Shown here: positions 7,658 through 16,261 of the stretch, piece by piece
How the letters are laid out: each line of letters opens with the position of its first letter
Position numbering within the stretch: position 1 is the first letter of the stretch
Source: Eshraghiella sp045129695
GTDB lineage: Bacteria > Bacillota > Clostridia > Lachnospirales > Lachnospiraceae
Length of the DNA stretch: 32,231 nucleotides
Direction: 5' to 3'
NCBI GenBank assembly: GCA_045129695.1
Contig: JBGVJZ010000042.1
Span: forward strand, 1-32,231
Notes under the pieces: model-generated
Seen by the model: the letters and a program-made list of their open reading frames with translations, nothing else
The model's database searches: none
What the model was told of the DNA's origin: nothing
Program-made: the position numbers and the translations under genes

Positions 7658-10147
7658 TCAATAAATCTTTAAATTGTCCTCATTCTGCAAATATTCCACA
7701 TCAAAATTCAATATTGCTTTATGAATATTCTCAACGGCTTCCTGCTGTTCATCCTTGAACTGAAATCTCTCCAGCTGACTCCACAATGAATCCAATTCAT
7801 CAATATCCATATCCTCTGCTGAAATTTTGATTTTCTGTAATATTTCAGTAATCTCCTGCTGAAATTTATCGGCAGATTTCTTATCTTGACTGTCAGAATT
7901 ATTTGAAAACATCGAGAGCTTATCTCTATATGCTCTCCAGCATTCCAAAAATATTGGTGTCATTGATTCCAAAACAGCGACATTATTATTTCTCGCTGAA
8001 TCTTCGAGAACCTTTGCCATACCGGCTAACGTAATTATACCTATTGTGGCTGCTGAATTCTTCATACTGTGAATTTTGGTACAATATTTTTTCCTGCCTT
8101 CATCCGTTGATATTTCAGCATAATACTCTTCCAATTCCCCGGCATCATATTCAATTGCAGATACAAAAAAAGCTACTGTATCAAGCATTATCTGTTCATC
8201 ATTAAAATGCATGCGGGCATATTTCCAATCAAGACCTTCCACCAACGGAAGCTCTGATTTGCTGTCAGTTGATTTATCTGATGAAGCTTTCACCTGACAT
8301 AATAAAGATTTATCCAATAATTCTTCAATCAAAGCCTCAAGCTTTTTATAATCAATAGGCTTCTCCAGAAAAGCATCAAAACCTTCCTTTAAATATTTCT
8401 CCTTTGCACCAACAATGGCATTTGCCGTCAGTATAACCACAGGTGTATTTTGGGAAGGATAATCCTCCATGTTTTTCATAATTCGGAATGCCTCCAAGCC
8501 ATCCATCTCAGGCATCATGTGGTCAAGGAATATAATGTCATATGCCTTGTGAGAAACCATCTCCAGACATTCTTTTCCATTCTGTGCCTCGTCAATCTGA
8601 ATTTTGGTCGACTTCAACAAACCCTTAAATACTCTCCTATTCATTTCATTATCATCAACGACAAGTATTTGGGCATCCGGAGCTTCAAAAGCATGCAAAT
8701 ATTCATGTTCGATATTTAAAGTATTAATATCCTCTCCTAATTTGCCTATTGGTGTTGCATCTGCAATTTTCTGACATAATTCAAAAGAAAATTCTGATCC
8801 TTCACCATAAACACTGGATACCTTCAATTCGCTTTTCAATAAACCAAGAAGCTGTTTTGTAATACTCATTCCCAGTCCTGTTCCTTCTATATTACGATTT
8901 CGCTTCTCTTCAATTCTTTCAAAAGGTGTGCATAATTTCTGCAAATCCTCTTCTTTAATTCCGATGCCTGTATCTTTAATGCTAAAATGCAGCTTTGATG
9001 TATTCTCCTCTTCTGACTGCTTAAGCGTAATCTCTAAAGTAACCATTCCTTTATGTGTATATTTCACGGCATTATTCAATAGATTCACGAGAATTTGTCT
9101 AAGACGTATATCATCACCTATGAGCTTATGCGGAATATTTTCATCAATTATTACCTTGAATTCCAGCCCTTTTATTCTCGCCTTAAAAGAAATCATATTT
9201 ATAACATCTTTTATTACACCTGCAAAATCATATTCTATAAAAATGACACTCAGCTTTCCGGCTTCTATTTTGGTAATATCGAGAATGTCATTAATAATGC
9301 TAAGCAAAGAGTTAGCTGATTTTTCAACATCCTTAGCGTATTGTTTTACAGTATCCTCTTTGGATTCCCTTAAAATAAGTTCATTCATTCCCAATACTGC
9401 TGTTATAGGAGTTCTTATTTCATGTGACATATTCGCCAAGAAATTAGTTTTGGCTTTATTAGCCTCATCTGCACGCTTTTTTTCTTTTTCTAATTGTTCT
9501 GCCAATAAAACATCCGGATTCTCTGTTGTTAAATAAATACCCAGATTAAGTAACACCATGCCAAGACATGTAATAAGTGCTTCCGGTATCAGAATCTGAT
9601 AAATTGCAACCGGTATTTCGCTGAGCAAAGCTATTCTGATTGCATTTCGCTTTTTCTTAGGAATATTTTTACCATATTGAACAATTAATTTTATAATTAA
9701 GACTACATAAACAGTTCCACCAATATATGTCATAAAAGCAGCCGGACCATAGGAATAATTTCCGTTGGGAGTTTCAATATATTTAAGAGGTAAGAATATA
9801 ACTCCCAAAATTGTAATAATTAATGTAATTAAGGAAAAATTATGTCTTTTAATTGTATCTCCTATTTCTTCCTCAATTATGCTTTCCAGATATTTATACA
9901 CAATATAGAATATGGACAGCATAAGTCCCATATAAAATATATGTACAATTCTGTTTAGAACTGCTGATACCGTATTTAAGTGGTTAACTGTATATACTGA
10001 GAAAATATCAAACAGCAACTGCAGAAAAGTACAGCACAACAATGCAGAAAACCATTTTGACGCTTTGTTGTGCTGATTCAACGATGAAAAATAAAACATG
10101 CCAATCAGAACAATTATAATGACACATGCAATTTGGGTTTTATACAC
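7658..10147 (-). CDS. Membrane hybrid sensor histidine kinase with receiver and HPt domains
   Basis: 829-residue phosphorelay kinase. Residues 1-207 hold about six membrane segments with little outside loop, so the sensor is probably within the membrane. A short charged helix leads to HisKA with SHEIRTP, phospho-His at 242. The ATPase domain shows NLLNNAVKYT (N box, about 355), DTGIGI (392-397) and GTGLGMSI (422-429). A receiver follows with VDDN (497-500) and phospho-Asp 542 in FLDHMMPEMDG. The C-terminal HPt has its His at 693 in IHSMKNSA. The start is GTG (10145-10147), with a GGAAGGTAGG-like site inside the end of the upstream gene, 8 bases away. It is co-transcribed with the response regulator before it. 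The signal is unknown. Confidence 0.93.
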   Translation of the reverse strand: MYKTQIACVIIIVLIGMFYFSSLNQHNKASKWFSALLCCTFLQLLFDIFSVYTVNHLNTVSAVLNRIVHIFYMGLMLSIFYIVYKYLESIIEEEIGDTIKRHNFSLITLIITILGVIFLPLKYIETPNGNYSYGPAAFMTYIGGTVYVVLIIKLIVQYGKNIPKKKRNAIRIALLSEIPVAIYQILIPEALITCLGMVLLNLGIYLTTENPDVLLAEQLEKEKKRADEANKAKTNFLANMSHEIRTPITAVLGMNELILRESKEDTVKQYAKDVEKSANSLLSIINDILDITKIEAGKLSVIFIEYDFAGVIKDVINMISFKARIKGLEFKVIIDENIPHKLIGDDIRLRQILVNLLNNAVKYTHKGMVTLEITLKQSEEENTSKLHFSIKDTGIGIKEEDLQKLCTPFERIEEKRNRNIEGTGLGMSITKQLLGLLKSELKVSSVYGEGSEFSFELCQKIADATPIGKLGEDINTLNIEHEYLHAFEAPDAQILVVDDNEMNRRVFKGLLKSTKIQIDEAQNGKECLEMVSHKAYDIIFLDHMMPEMDGLEAFRIMKNMEDYPSQNTPVVILTANAIVGAKEKYLKEGFDAFLEKPIDYKKLEALIEELLDKSLLCQVKASSDKSTDSKSELPLVEGLDWKYARMHFNDEQIMLDTVAFFVSAIEYDAGELEEYYAEISTDEGRKKYCTKIHSMKNSAATIGIITLAGMAKVLEDSARNNNVAVLESMTPIFLECWRAYRDKLSMFSNNSDSQDKKSADKFQQEITEILQKIKISAEDMDIDELDSLWSQLERFQFKDEQQEAVENIHKAILNFDVEYLQNEDNLKIY

Positions 10148-10155
10148 ATCATCGC

Positions 10156-10923
10156 CTACCTTCCCAAAATTCCTTCAATCTTCTGAATTAAAGACTCCGA
10201 ATCTGCCGGTTTCAGGAAGTATCCCGCCGGTTTTAAAGCTAATAATTCCATTACTATCTCTCTGGAATCCATACTTGTCAGAAACACAATCGGAATTTCT
10301 TTCAGTTCTTCATCTGTCTGAAGTTTTTCCATAACCTCTTTACCGTTCATCTCAGGCATTTCATAATCAAGCAGAATTAAATCCGGTGTTTTCTTACCTA
10401 TTGAAATAAATGCCTGAAATCCTGACGCCGCTACTGCTACAGAATATTTATTATCTAAAATACTCTTTATATTACGCAATAAAACAGCATTATCATCCAC
10501 AATAAGAATATGTGGTTTGTCACCATTTTTGAAAACTCTGTATTTATTCTCATTATATTCTCTGCCCGCAACTACATCCATACATATTTCCAATACATGT
10601 CTTTCTGCAACAGGGCTTAAGACTCTATGAAACCTGCCTGTCTCATAAAATTCTGAATACTTATCACTTTCTGTTTCATTTCCTACCGTAATTACCGGAA
10701 TATCCGGACATTCATTTTTTAAATATTCAAACAATTCATAATAATTAATACTATTGCCAACCATACTGGCAACAACAAGTGTTGGTGGATGCATTTTTAT
10801 TGCATGAAACGAAACATTCTTCATCTGATCATGAAAAAAAACATTAAACCTCCAATTTAGCAATTGATACAAATCACTGTTTGTTTTATTATCTTCTCCA
10901 ATGAATATAATGTTATCTCTCAC
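10156..10923 (-). CDS. Response regulator with degenerate plus active receiver domain, no output domain
   Basis: 255 residues. The C-terminal half (about 137-255) is a complete receiver: Asp143/144, phospho-Asp 186 in LLDYEMPEMNG, Thr216 and Lys238. The N-terminal half (about 1-120) has the same alternating fold pattern, but the acidic pocket is replaced (IGEDN start, then VVASMVG where LLDxxMP is expected), so it looks like a pseudo-receiver. No DNA-binding or enzyme domain is present. The start is GTG (10921-10923) with GGAGG nine bases upstream. It precedes the hybrid kinase by 8 bases and is probably its partner in the phosphorelay or a phosphate sink. Confidence 0.85.
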   Translation of the reverse strand: MRDNIIFIGEDNKTNSDLYQLLNWRFNVFFHDQMKNVSFHAIKMHPPTLVVASMVGNSINYYELFEYLKNECPDIPVITVGNETESDKYSEFYETGRFHRVLSPVAERHVLEICMDVVAGREYNENKYRVFKNGDKPHILIVDDNAVLLRNIKSILDNKYSVAVAASGFQAFISIGKKTPDLILLDYEMPEMNGKEVMEKLQTDEELKEIPIVFLTSMDSREIVMELLALKPAGYFLKPADSESLIQKIEGILGR

Positions 10924-10984
10924 AAATACCTACCTCCGTATATAAAGTTTTATTCTGATATAGATGACTAAATTATCTTTTTTC

Positions 10985-10990
10985 ATTATA
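10985..10990 (-). promoter_or_regulatory. Likely -10 box of the response regulator-kinase operon
   Basis: TATAAT on the minus strand about 62 bases before the GTG start. The -35 region at 17 bases (TGGAAT) is weak. Confidence 0.45.
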
Positions 10991-11033
10991 ACAAATAAAC
11001 TCTTTATATTCCACTTATTTTAAATAAATGCAC

Positions 11034-11837
11034 CTAATTTCCGGTACTTTTATATCTCTTCACACTCACTCTCCAGAACACATAAGCCAGCATATAAATT
11101 ACCACTCCCACCAAAGGTGCGATAAACATATATGCTTCGTTATAATTTACCATATCTTCTTTTCGCAGCAAATACTGTGCCGGAAAATAATTTACAAAAG
11201 CAAACGGTACAACATAAATCATCAATGCCTTAATAAGCTTATTGTAAATACTAATCGGATATCCCGCAAATTTTCTCATATTCCAGTAGAAAATCTCTCT
11301 AATGCTGTTGGTTTCCACAAAATAAAAGCTCAAAGCCGAAAAGAAAATAAACATGCCACCCTGAATCAGAACTCCGCCTATAATGGCTGCAACATAATAC
11401 ATTATGGTTACAAAATCCCACTGTATTCCCACCCTGCCGGCGGACACCACGAAAAGTACAATTCCAAGTGTTCCATGCCCGGCAGAAGCCATCAAATCCG
11501 CGTTATTTAAAATAAGCTGGAATAAAAGCCCCCTTGGTCTTAACATAAGCCTGTCAAAACGTCCCTCTCTTATCATACAGGAAAAATCTCTAAGGTCGGC
11601 AAAAATAGACACTACAAATGCATATGTAAGATAAAGTATGCTGAACAAAAACAGCATCTCATTAACATTCCAGTTATTTATTTTATCAAATTTAAGCAGT
11701 GCAAGATAGATAACGATTATATTGGTTGCTTCCCTGACAAATACTGCAAGTGTAGCCACAAATGTATCCACTCTATACTGAAGTCTGGTATGAAAACTCA
11801 TTCTAAGAGATTGAAGCATTGTTTTAATTTCACCCAT
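11034..11837 (-). CDS. ABC-2 type transporter permease (DUF990-like), second permease
   Basis: Membrane component of an ABC exporter, 267 residues with about six hydrophobic segments. It has the N-terminal amphipathic start (QSLRMSFHTRLQYRVDTF) typical of this permease family, and the central loop has FSCMIREGRFDRLMLRPRG. The ATG has GGGAGG seven bases upstream and follows the other permease gene by 4 bases. Together with that permease and two ATPases it should form one exporter. The substrate is unknown; related sets move drugs, lipids or polysaccharide-type molecules. Confidence 0.85.
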   Translation of the reverse strand: MGEIKTMLQSLRMSFHTRLQYRVDTFVATLAVFVREATNIIVIYLALLKFDKINNWNVNEMLFLFSILYLTYAFVVSIFADLRDFSCMIREGRFDRLMLRPRGLLFQLILNNADLMASAGHGTLGIVLFVVSAGRVGIQWDFVTIMYYVAAIIGGVLIQGGMFIFFSALSFYFVETNSIREIFYWNMRKFAGYPISIYNKLIKALMIYVVPFAFVNYFPAQYLLRKEDMVNYNEAYMFIAPLVGVVIYMLAYVFWRVSVKRYKSTGN

Positions 11838-11841
11838 TTTA

Positions 11842-12630
11842 TCAGCCTCCCTGAATCACTAATTTTTTGACGCCTTTTTTCCAGAATGCATTGGCAATTA
11901 AGCTAAGAACTGCAATCCATAAAAGCTGAACGCCAACACTTGTAAGCAGCTCCATGCCTTCCACATTACCCAGATATATCTGCACAGGAGTAAAATAAAT
12001 AGACTGGAATGGCGTAAAGGAAATTATCTTCTGAAGTACCGGTGGCATAAACCACAATGGTATCAAAGCACCTGAAAGAATATTTACAAACACATTTTTA
12101 ATGGTAATTATTCCCCATACACTAAATAACCAGAAACACCAAGTCTGGATAACGAAGCTTATTAACCACAAAATCAAATATCCCAGTACAACGCTGACAA
12201 GCATTAATAACAAATGTAACACACTCTTAGGCGGACATAGTTTCGTATACAGCAAGGTAAAAATAACTGCCGGCACAAAATTAAATACTATCTTAAAAAT
12301 TCCCTCTCCCACATTTTCTGACAACATTCTAAAAACAAAATTTACCGGCTTTAGAAATTCATTGGTAATACTTCCACTATGAACCCTGTCCTGTAAAAAC
12401 ATCTCGTTAAACCCAAAGGCATTGGACAATCCCAATGAAATAACAAAACTGGTTGCCACCATACTGAAGCTTATGCCATCTATTTCCTCTGCTCCGGCAT
12501 ACAACGCCTTATAAATACACAAATACACAACTATGGTCATTACAGTATTAATAATTCCCATAAAAAATTCCAAACGATATGTCATTTTATTCTGAAATTT
12601 TTTAATGGCAAATTCTAAGTATGTTCTCAT
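11842..12630 (-). CDS. ABC-2 type transporter permease, first permease
   Basis: 262-residue membrane protein with about six hydrophobic segments, paired with the next gene. The N-terminus (YLEFAIKKFQNKMTYRLEFF) and the loop VHSGSITNEFLKPVNF match, at the same place, the ...IREGRFDRLMLRP loop of the other permease, so the two look like diverged paralogues. The start ATG has GGAGG seven bases upstream, and the upstream ATPase stop is 2 bases away, so the genes are coupled. A heteromeric exporter is inferred from the paired paralogues. Confidence 0.85.
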   Translation of the reverse strand: MRTYLEFAIKKFQNKMTYRLEFFMGIINTVMTIVVYLCIYKALYAGAEEIDGISFSMVATSFVISLGLSNAFGFNEMFLQDRVHSGSITNEFLKPVNFVFRMLSENVGEGIFKIVFNFVPAVIFTLLYTKLCPPKSVLHLLLMLVSVVLGYLILWLISFVIQTWCFWLFSVWGIITIKNVFVNILSGALIPLWFMPPVLQKIISFTPFQSIYFTPVQIYLGNVEGMELLTSVGVQLLWIAVLSLIANAFWKKGVKKLVIQGG

Positions 12631-12632
12631 AA

Positions 12633-13598
12633 CTAATCCTCCTTCGAAGCAGAATCATTAAGCTGTAGTTTTCCCTCATATATGCCACGAATAATTTCAT
12701 CAATTTCCGGCTCACAGATAGAAATATCCTTAATGTCATATTCTGAAAAAAGATTCTCCATAGCTTCATTCATTCTGGTTTCATTAACATTAAAAGTTTT
12801 GGTGACTTTCTCGCCATTATCCAGAAGAATTTCTACAGTTTTGGTGTCAACATATTTATTTTTGATTTCTGACACGCTTCCATCATAAATTTTCTTACCG
12901 GAGTCAATTATTATAAGTCTGTCGCATACCTTTTCAATATCCTGCATATCATGCGTGGTAAAAATAATTGTGGTCTTCTCTGTTACATTCATATATCTTA
13001 TAAATTCTCTTATCTTTTCCTTGGCGACAACATCAAGCCCGATTGTAGGTTCATCTAAGAATACAATCTCCGGAGAGTGCAAAAGTGCTGCCACTATATC
13101 CCCTCTCATTCTCTGTCCCAATGATAGCTGTCTTACCGGCTGATTGATAAATTCCTCCATGTCGAGAAGCTTGATAAATTTCTGAAGATTATTTTCATAT
13201 ATTTCATTAGGAATTTTATATATGTACTTCATCAGTTCAAAGCTTTCAATTAATGGCAAATCCCAATTAAGCTGTGTTTTCTGCCCAAAAACAACTCCAA
13301 TATTTCTGACATATTGTTTTCTCTCTTTGTGAGGAATATATCCGTTACTGATTAAATCCCCTTTATCAGGATATAGTATTCCTGACAGCATTTTAATAGT
13401 GGTACTTTTACCCGCTCCGTTTGGTCCGATAAAGCCCACTATCTCACCTTTTTCTATAGAAAAGCTGATGTCATCCACTGCCTTTCGTATCTCATACTGT
13501 CTGTTGAAAAGATTTCTCACAGAAGCTAAAAATCCCTTCTTGTGTTTGGCTATTTTGTAATATTTTTTTATATTTTTAACTTCAATTATATTATCCAT
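12633..13598 (-). CDS. ABC transporter ATPase, exporter type (second of two)
   Basis: 321-residue nucleotide-binding subunit. Walker A is GPNGAGKST (58-66). The Q-loop region reads VVFGQKTQL, the signature LSLGQRMRGD, Walker B VFLDEPTIGLD, and the switch His is in TTHDMQD. An extra stretch of about 25 residues before the Walker A (KKGFLASVRNLFNRQYE) and the C-terminal extension (about 230-321) fit the ABC-2 drug/polysaccharide exporter class. It follows the first ATPase gene by one base, and its RBS GGAAG overlaps that gene's end. With the other ATPase it likely makes the ATPase pair that powers the two permeases. Confidence 0.92.
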   Translation of the reverse strand: MDNIIEVKNIKKYYKIAKHKKGFLASVRNLFNRQYEIRKAVDDISFSIEKGEIVGFIGPNGAGKSTTIKMLSGILYPDKGDLISNGYIPHKERKQYVRNIGVVFGQKTQLNWDLPLIESFELMKYIYKIPNEIYENNLQKFIKLLDMEEFINQPVRQLSLGQRMRGDIVAALLHSPEIVFLDEPTIGLDVVAKEKIREFIRYMNVTEKTTIIFTTHDMQDIEKVCDRLIIIDSGKKIYDGSVSEIKNKYVDTKTVEILLDNGEKVTKTFNVNETRMNEAMENLFSEYDIKDISICEPEIDEIIRGIYEGKLQLNDSASKED

Positions 13599-13599
13599 G

Positions 13600-14505
13600 T
13601 TAAAACTTCCTTTCGTAGATTTTTTTAATGGTATCCTCTAAATCCGGTTCAAATAATCTGACATCATTTATTTTATTCTTTTTCATTATGTGTTTAAGTA
13701 TGTGGGCTGTATCAATTATCTGTTTGTCGTATTCTATTGTGAGATTATTATCTTCTATTTTATATTTACTAATTGGTATATCCTCAAAATCAGGAAGAGT
13801 TTCTTCAATTTCTAACTCCAGTCTGTGCATTGGTGAAAATTCCTTAATCATACTTTTTATATTTCCGTCATATATAATCCGGCCTTTATCGAGCAAGAAA
13901 ATTCTTTCACAAATGCGTTCAACCTCTGTCAGATTATGACTGGTATATATAAGCGTATATTTCTTCCTGTTAGTCTCAAAATATTCTACAACCCTATGTT
14001 TAATGGAAACATCAAGTCCAATCAATGCTTCATCAAGCATTAATAGCTTCGGCTTAGTAATAAGGGCATACATAAGCTCGCAGCGCATTCGCTCTCCAAG
14101 GGACAAACTTTTTGGCGTTGAATTTAACAATGTTTTAACATCAAGAATGTCATCCAGCTCATCATAAATAAGCCTATACTCACTTTCATTAATTCCATAC
14201 ATTTTTAATGCATTTTCATATGAGCTTTTAATGCTCAAATCATCCCATAACTGGGACTTGGTTCCTGATATATAGGAAGTCTCTTTAAGAGCTTCATGCT
14301 TGATAATCAGCTGTTTAGCACCATTCACCCTGATAAAACCCGAATCCGGTTTAAGCACTCCTGAAATAACATTTAACATTGTAGTCTTTCCTGCTCCGTT
14401 AAGTCCTATAATTCCAACGGATTCTCCGGGTGCAATATGAAAAGAAATATCATCCAACACTTTTTTATCACCAAATTTTTTGCAAATATTTTTCATAACA
14501 ATCAT
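13600..14505 (-). CDS. ABC transporter ATPase, exporter type (first of two)
   Basis: 301-residue nucleotide-binding subunit. Walker A is GLNGAGKTT (34-42), the signature LSLGERMRCE, Walker B LMLDEALIGLD (Ala-Leu in place of the usual Pro-Thr), and the switch His is in TSHNLTE. The C-terminal extension resembles that of its partner. The frame is open to 14550, but that stretch runs into the upstream terminator. The ATG at 14505 has GAGGTG nine bases upstream, so I start there. It opens the four-gene exporter operon, and its promoter appears to be nested in the terminator of the preceding two-component genes. Confidence 0.9.
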   Translation of the reverse strand: MIVMKNICKKFGDKKVLDDISFHIAPGESVGIIGLNGAGKTTMLNVISGVLKPDSGFIRVNGAKQLIIKHEALKETSYISGTKSQLWDDLSIKSSYENALKMYGINESEYRLIYDELDDILDVKTLLNSTPKSLSLGERMRCELMYALITKPKLLMLDEALIGLDVSIKHRVVEYFETNRKKYTLIYTSHNLTEVERICERIFLLDKGRIIYDGNIKSMIKEFSPMHRLELEIEETLPDFEDIPISKYKIEDNNLTIEYDKQIIDTAHILKHIMKKNKINDVRLFEPDLEDTIKKIYERKF

Positions 14506-14526
14506 TCGTCTTCTCACCTCAAGCAA

Positions 14527-14555
14527 AATATAGTTAAAAAAATCCCACACGTCAA
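14527..14555 (-). promoter_or_regulatory. Putative promoter of the ABC exporter operon, nested in a terminator
   Basis: On the minus strand TTGACG (14550-14555), a 17-base spacer and TATATT (14527-14532). The -35 box lies in the loop side of the upstream terminator hairpin. The predicted start leaves only about 15 bases before the ATG, so the leader would be very short. Confidence 0.45.
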
Positions 14556-14567
14556 CGCATGTGGGAT
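14536..14567 (-). terminator. Rho-independent terminator after the GHKL kinase gene
   Basis: 8-bp stem ATCCCACA/TGTGGGAT (14542-14549 with 14560-14567) followed by seven T on the minus strand, 28 bases after the kinase stop. Confidence 0.88.
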
Positions 14568-14595
14568 AAACAGCATTGATACTGTGACAAACAAC

Positions 14596-15387
14596 TTACC
14601 CCAGTACAATACTAACTATAAACATATTATTTTTCTCATATATATCAATATCACCCTTATATTTCTGTGTGATGTTCTTAATTTGTGCAATACCATATCC
14701 ATGTCCCGGTTCATCCTTAGTAGATATAAAATCAGGATTATTCTCCAACACAGATCCATCAATACTGTTCTTAACAGTAATTGTATCCATTCCTTTCAAA
14801 GATAAAATCTTAATTTCAAGCTTCTTCTCCTCTGAATTAAGTGCACCTTTAATAGCATTATCAAGAACATTATTAAACAATGCCGAAAAATCCACCGCAT
14901 CCATATAATCAAATGACAGATTTTCCACCTCTGCTTTAATTTCTATGCCTGCTTCCTTCGCTTGGGAGAGCTTGTTATTAATAATGTAATTCAACAGAGA
15001 ATTGCCGATATTTACATATGTATACATCCTATTTAATTTATCGAGAATCTCACCGGCATAGTTTTTTGCCTCGTCTATTTTATTTTCTTCAAAATAGGAC
15101 AGCATAACCATTGTATGATTCTTCATATCATGCTTAAGGAGTCTCATTTGTGTCTGGATTCTCTGAATTTCCTCAGCCATTTCCTGCTGAATATTATAAT
15201 TATTCCGGATATCAGCAAGCTTCTTTTCCATATCCAGATTATCTGAAACCGTATGTGTAAGCATGGAATCAAGTTCATCATATTCTTTTTGCAGTTCTTT
15301 ATTATGTATTTTCTGTCTTATAAATAAAAACAGCAAAACAATTATTGCGATACAAAGTGCAGCTATTAAAAACGGCATGTAATTCAC
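14596..15387 (-). CDS. GHKL-type sensor histidine kinase (AgrC/LytS-like class)
   Basis: 263 residues. One N-terminal membrane helix (about 5-23) is followed by a coiled coil (25-80) and the phospho-acceptor motif LLKHDMKNH with His86. The ATPase domain has NVLDNAIKGAL (N box) and GHGYGIAQI (G box), typical of GHKL kinases that pair with LytTR regulators. There is almost no extracellular part, so the input signal is unclear. The start is GTG at 15385-15387, or the ATG at 15378, which has GGGTG six bases upstream. The gene follows the LytTR regulator by 3 bases. It could control the exporter operon just downstream, by position only. Confidence 0.88.
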   Translation of the reverse strand: MNYMPFLIAALCIAIIVLLFLFIRQKIHNKELQKEYDELDSMLTHTVSDNLDMEKKLADIRNNYNIQQEMAEEIQRIQTQMRLLKHDMKNHTMVMLSYFEENKIDEAKNYAGEILDKLNRMYTYVNIGNSLLNYIINNKLSQAKEAGIEIKAEVENLSFDYMDAVDFSALFNNVLDNAIKGALNSEEKKLEIKILSLKGMDTITVKNSIDGSVLENNPDFISTKDEPGHGYGIAQIKNITQKYKGDIDIYEKNNMFIVSIVLG

Positions 15388-15390
15388 CCA

Positions 15391-16104
15391 TTATTCTCTT
15401 ATTGATTCTAAAATTTTCCTGCGAACCTCTTTTTCATAGCTTCTTCCAATAGGAATAACCTTGGATCCGTCACTGTATTTTAGTTCTGCCTCGGAAGCTC
15501 TTAATCTGATAACATAGTCACCATTAATCAGATATCCTTTGTGACATCTGATAAAGTCTTTTCCCACTAACTCTTTTTCTATATTTGACAGAGTATCTCT
15601 GATTCTTATATATTCATTCTGCAAATATATATTAACATAATTTCCTTCCGATTCTATATATACTATTTCTGAAATAAGTATTTTGGAAAGCTCCTGTCCT
15701 TTTTGTATTACCAACTCCTGCTTACGATGAATTAATTCCTGTTTAATTCTTCTGACCAACTCATCCAGTTCATCCTCAATATGAGTTTTCCTGATAAATC
15801 CAAATGGCCTATAGGCAAAGGTTTGATACACCAAGGCATCATAACTGGTAACGAATATGAGCATGGTCTTCATTCCCTGTTCATTAACAAAGCCTGCAAT
15901 GTCCATTCCACTAAAATATGGCATATCAATGTCAAGAAAAAGAATGTCCATAGATTTACTGTGAAGATATTCAATTAATTCCCTCGGGTCATTATACGAT
16001 AAATATTCAGCAGCCACTTCATGCTTATTGAAGGATGCCTGCACCTTAGCAGTAATATCCTCTAATATTCGTTTGTCATCATCACAGATTGCAATATGAA
16101 TCAT
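15391..16104 (-). CDS. LytTR-family response regulator
   Basis: 237-residue transcription factor. The receiver (1-120) has acidic residues at 8-10, phospho-Asp 58 in ILFLDIDMP and Lys in FGFIRK. The LytTR DNA-binding domain (about 135-235) has IVYIESEGNYVNIYL, FIRCHKGYLIN and the C-terminal IPIGRSYEKEVR. The frame extends six codons further to a TTG at 16122, but that lies at the predicted transcription start and has no ribosome site. The ATG at 16104 has GAAAGG ten bases upstream. The gene is in operon with the GHKL kinase, and its promoter lies in the remains of an XRE gene. Confidence 0.92.
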   Translation of the reverse strand: MIHIAICDDDKRILEDITAKVQASFNKHEVAAEYLSYNDPRELIEYLHSKSMDILFLDIDMPYFSGMDIAGFVNEQGMKTMLIFVTSYDALVYQTFAYRPFGFIRKTHIEDELDELVRRIKQELIHRKQELVIQKGQELSKILISEIVYIESEGNYVNIYLQNEYIRIRDTLSNIEKELVGKDFIRCHKGYLINGDYVIRLRASEAELKYSDGSKVIPIGRSYEKEVRRKILESIRE

Positions 16105-16126
16105 GGTGTTAATACCTTTCAAAAAA

Positions 16127-16156
16127 GTTATATCTTATGCTTCGGAACAAATTCAA
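16127..16156 (-). promoter_or_regulatory. Putative promoter of the LytTR two-component operon
   Basis: On the minus strand TTGAAT (16151-16156), an 18-base spacer and TATAAC (16127-16132). The -35 box falls within the codons of the XRE remnant. Confidence 0.5.
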
Positions 16157-16214
16157 TTTTAAGAACCATATCCATCCCTTCTGCAAGACGCTTTAACAGA
16201 TTAATTGATGGATT
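16128..16214 (-). pseudogene. 3' remnant of an XRE/HigA-type antitoxin gene
   Basis: Reading the minus strand from 16214 gives 28 codons and a TAA stop. The peptide begins NPSINLLKRLAEGMDM and ends LKIEFVPK plus three residues. This looks like the C-terminal tail of XRE-family antitoxins, which carry an NPSxxTLxKLAxAL helix and a short final strand of the type LKIEFVP. Just before it in frame is TGA (16215-16217), and no helix-turn-helix code lies upstream. The rest of the gene is gone, replaced by A/T-rich sequence running into rnpB. I have no database match, so the identification rests on pattern memory. Confidence 0.6.
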
Positions 16215-16261
16215 TCAGAATATAATTTCGAAATAAAAACATTGAAAAAAGATAAAAAAGA

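Noticed and set aside
8928..9536. Open frame of 202 codons on the + strand
   Set aside because: It lies wholly opposite the histidine kinase core, has no ribosome site and codes for a low-complexity Ser/Phe-rich product. It is a mirror of the true gene.
11028..11510. Open frame of 160 codons on the + strand
   Set aside because: It is antisense to an ABC permease, and its His/Asn/Tyr-rich product and lack of a ribosome site mark it as a shadow.
14506..14550. Longer N-terminus for the first ABC ATPase
   Set aside because: It would begin inside a terminator hairpin, and the added residues are not family-like; GAGGTG favours 14505.
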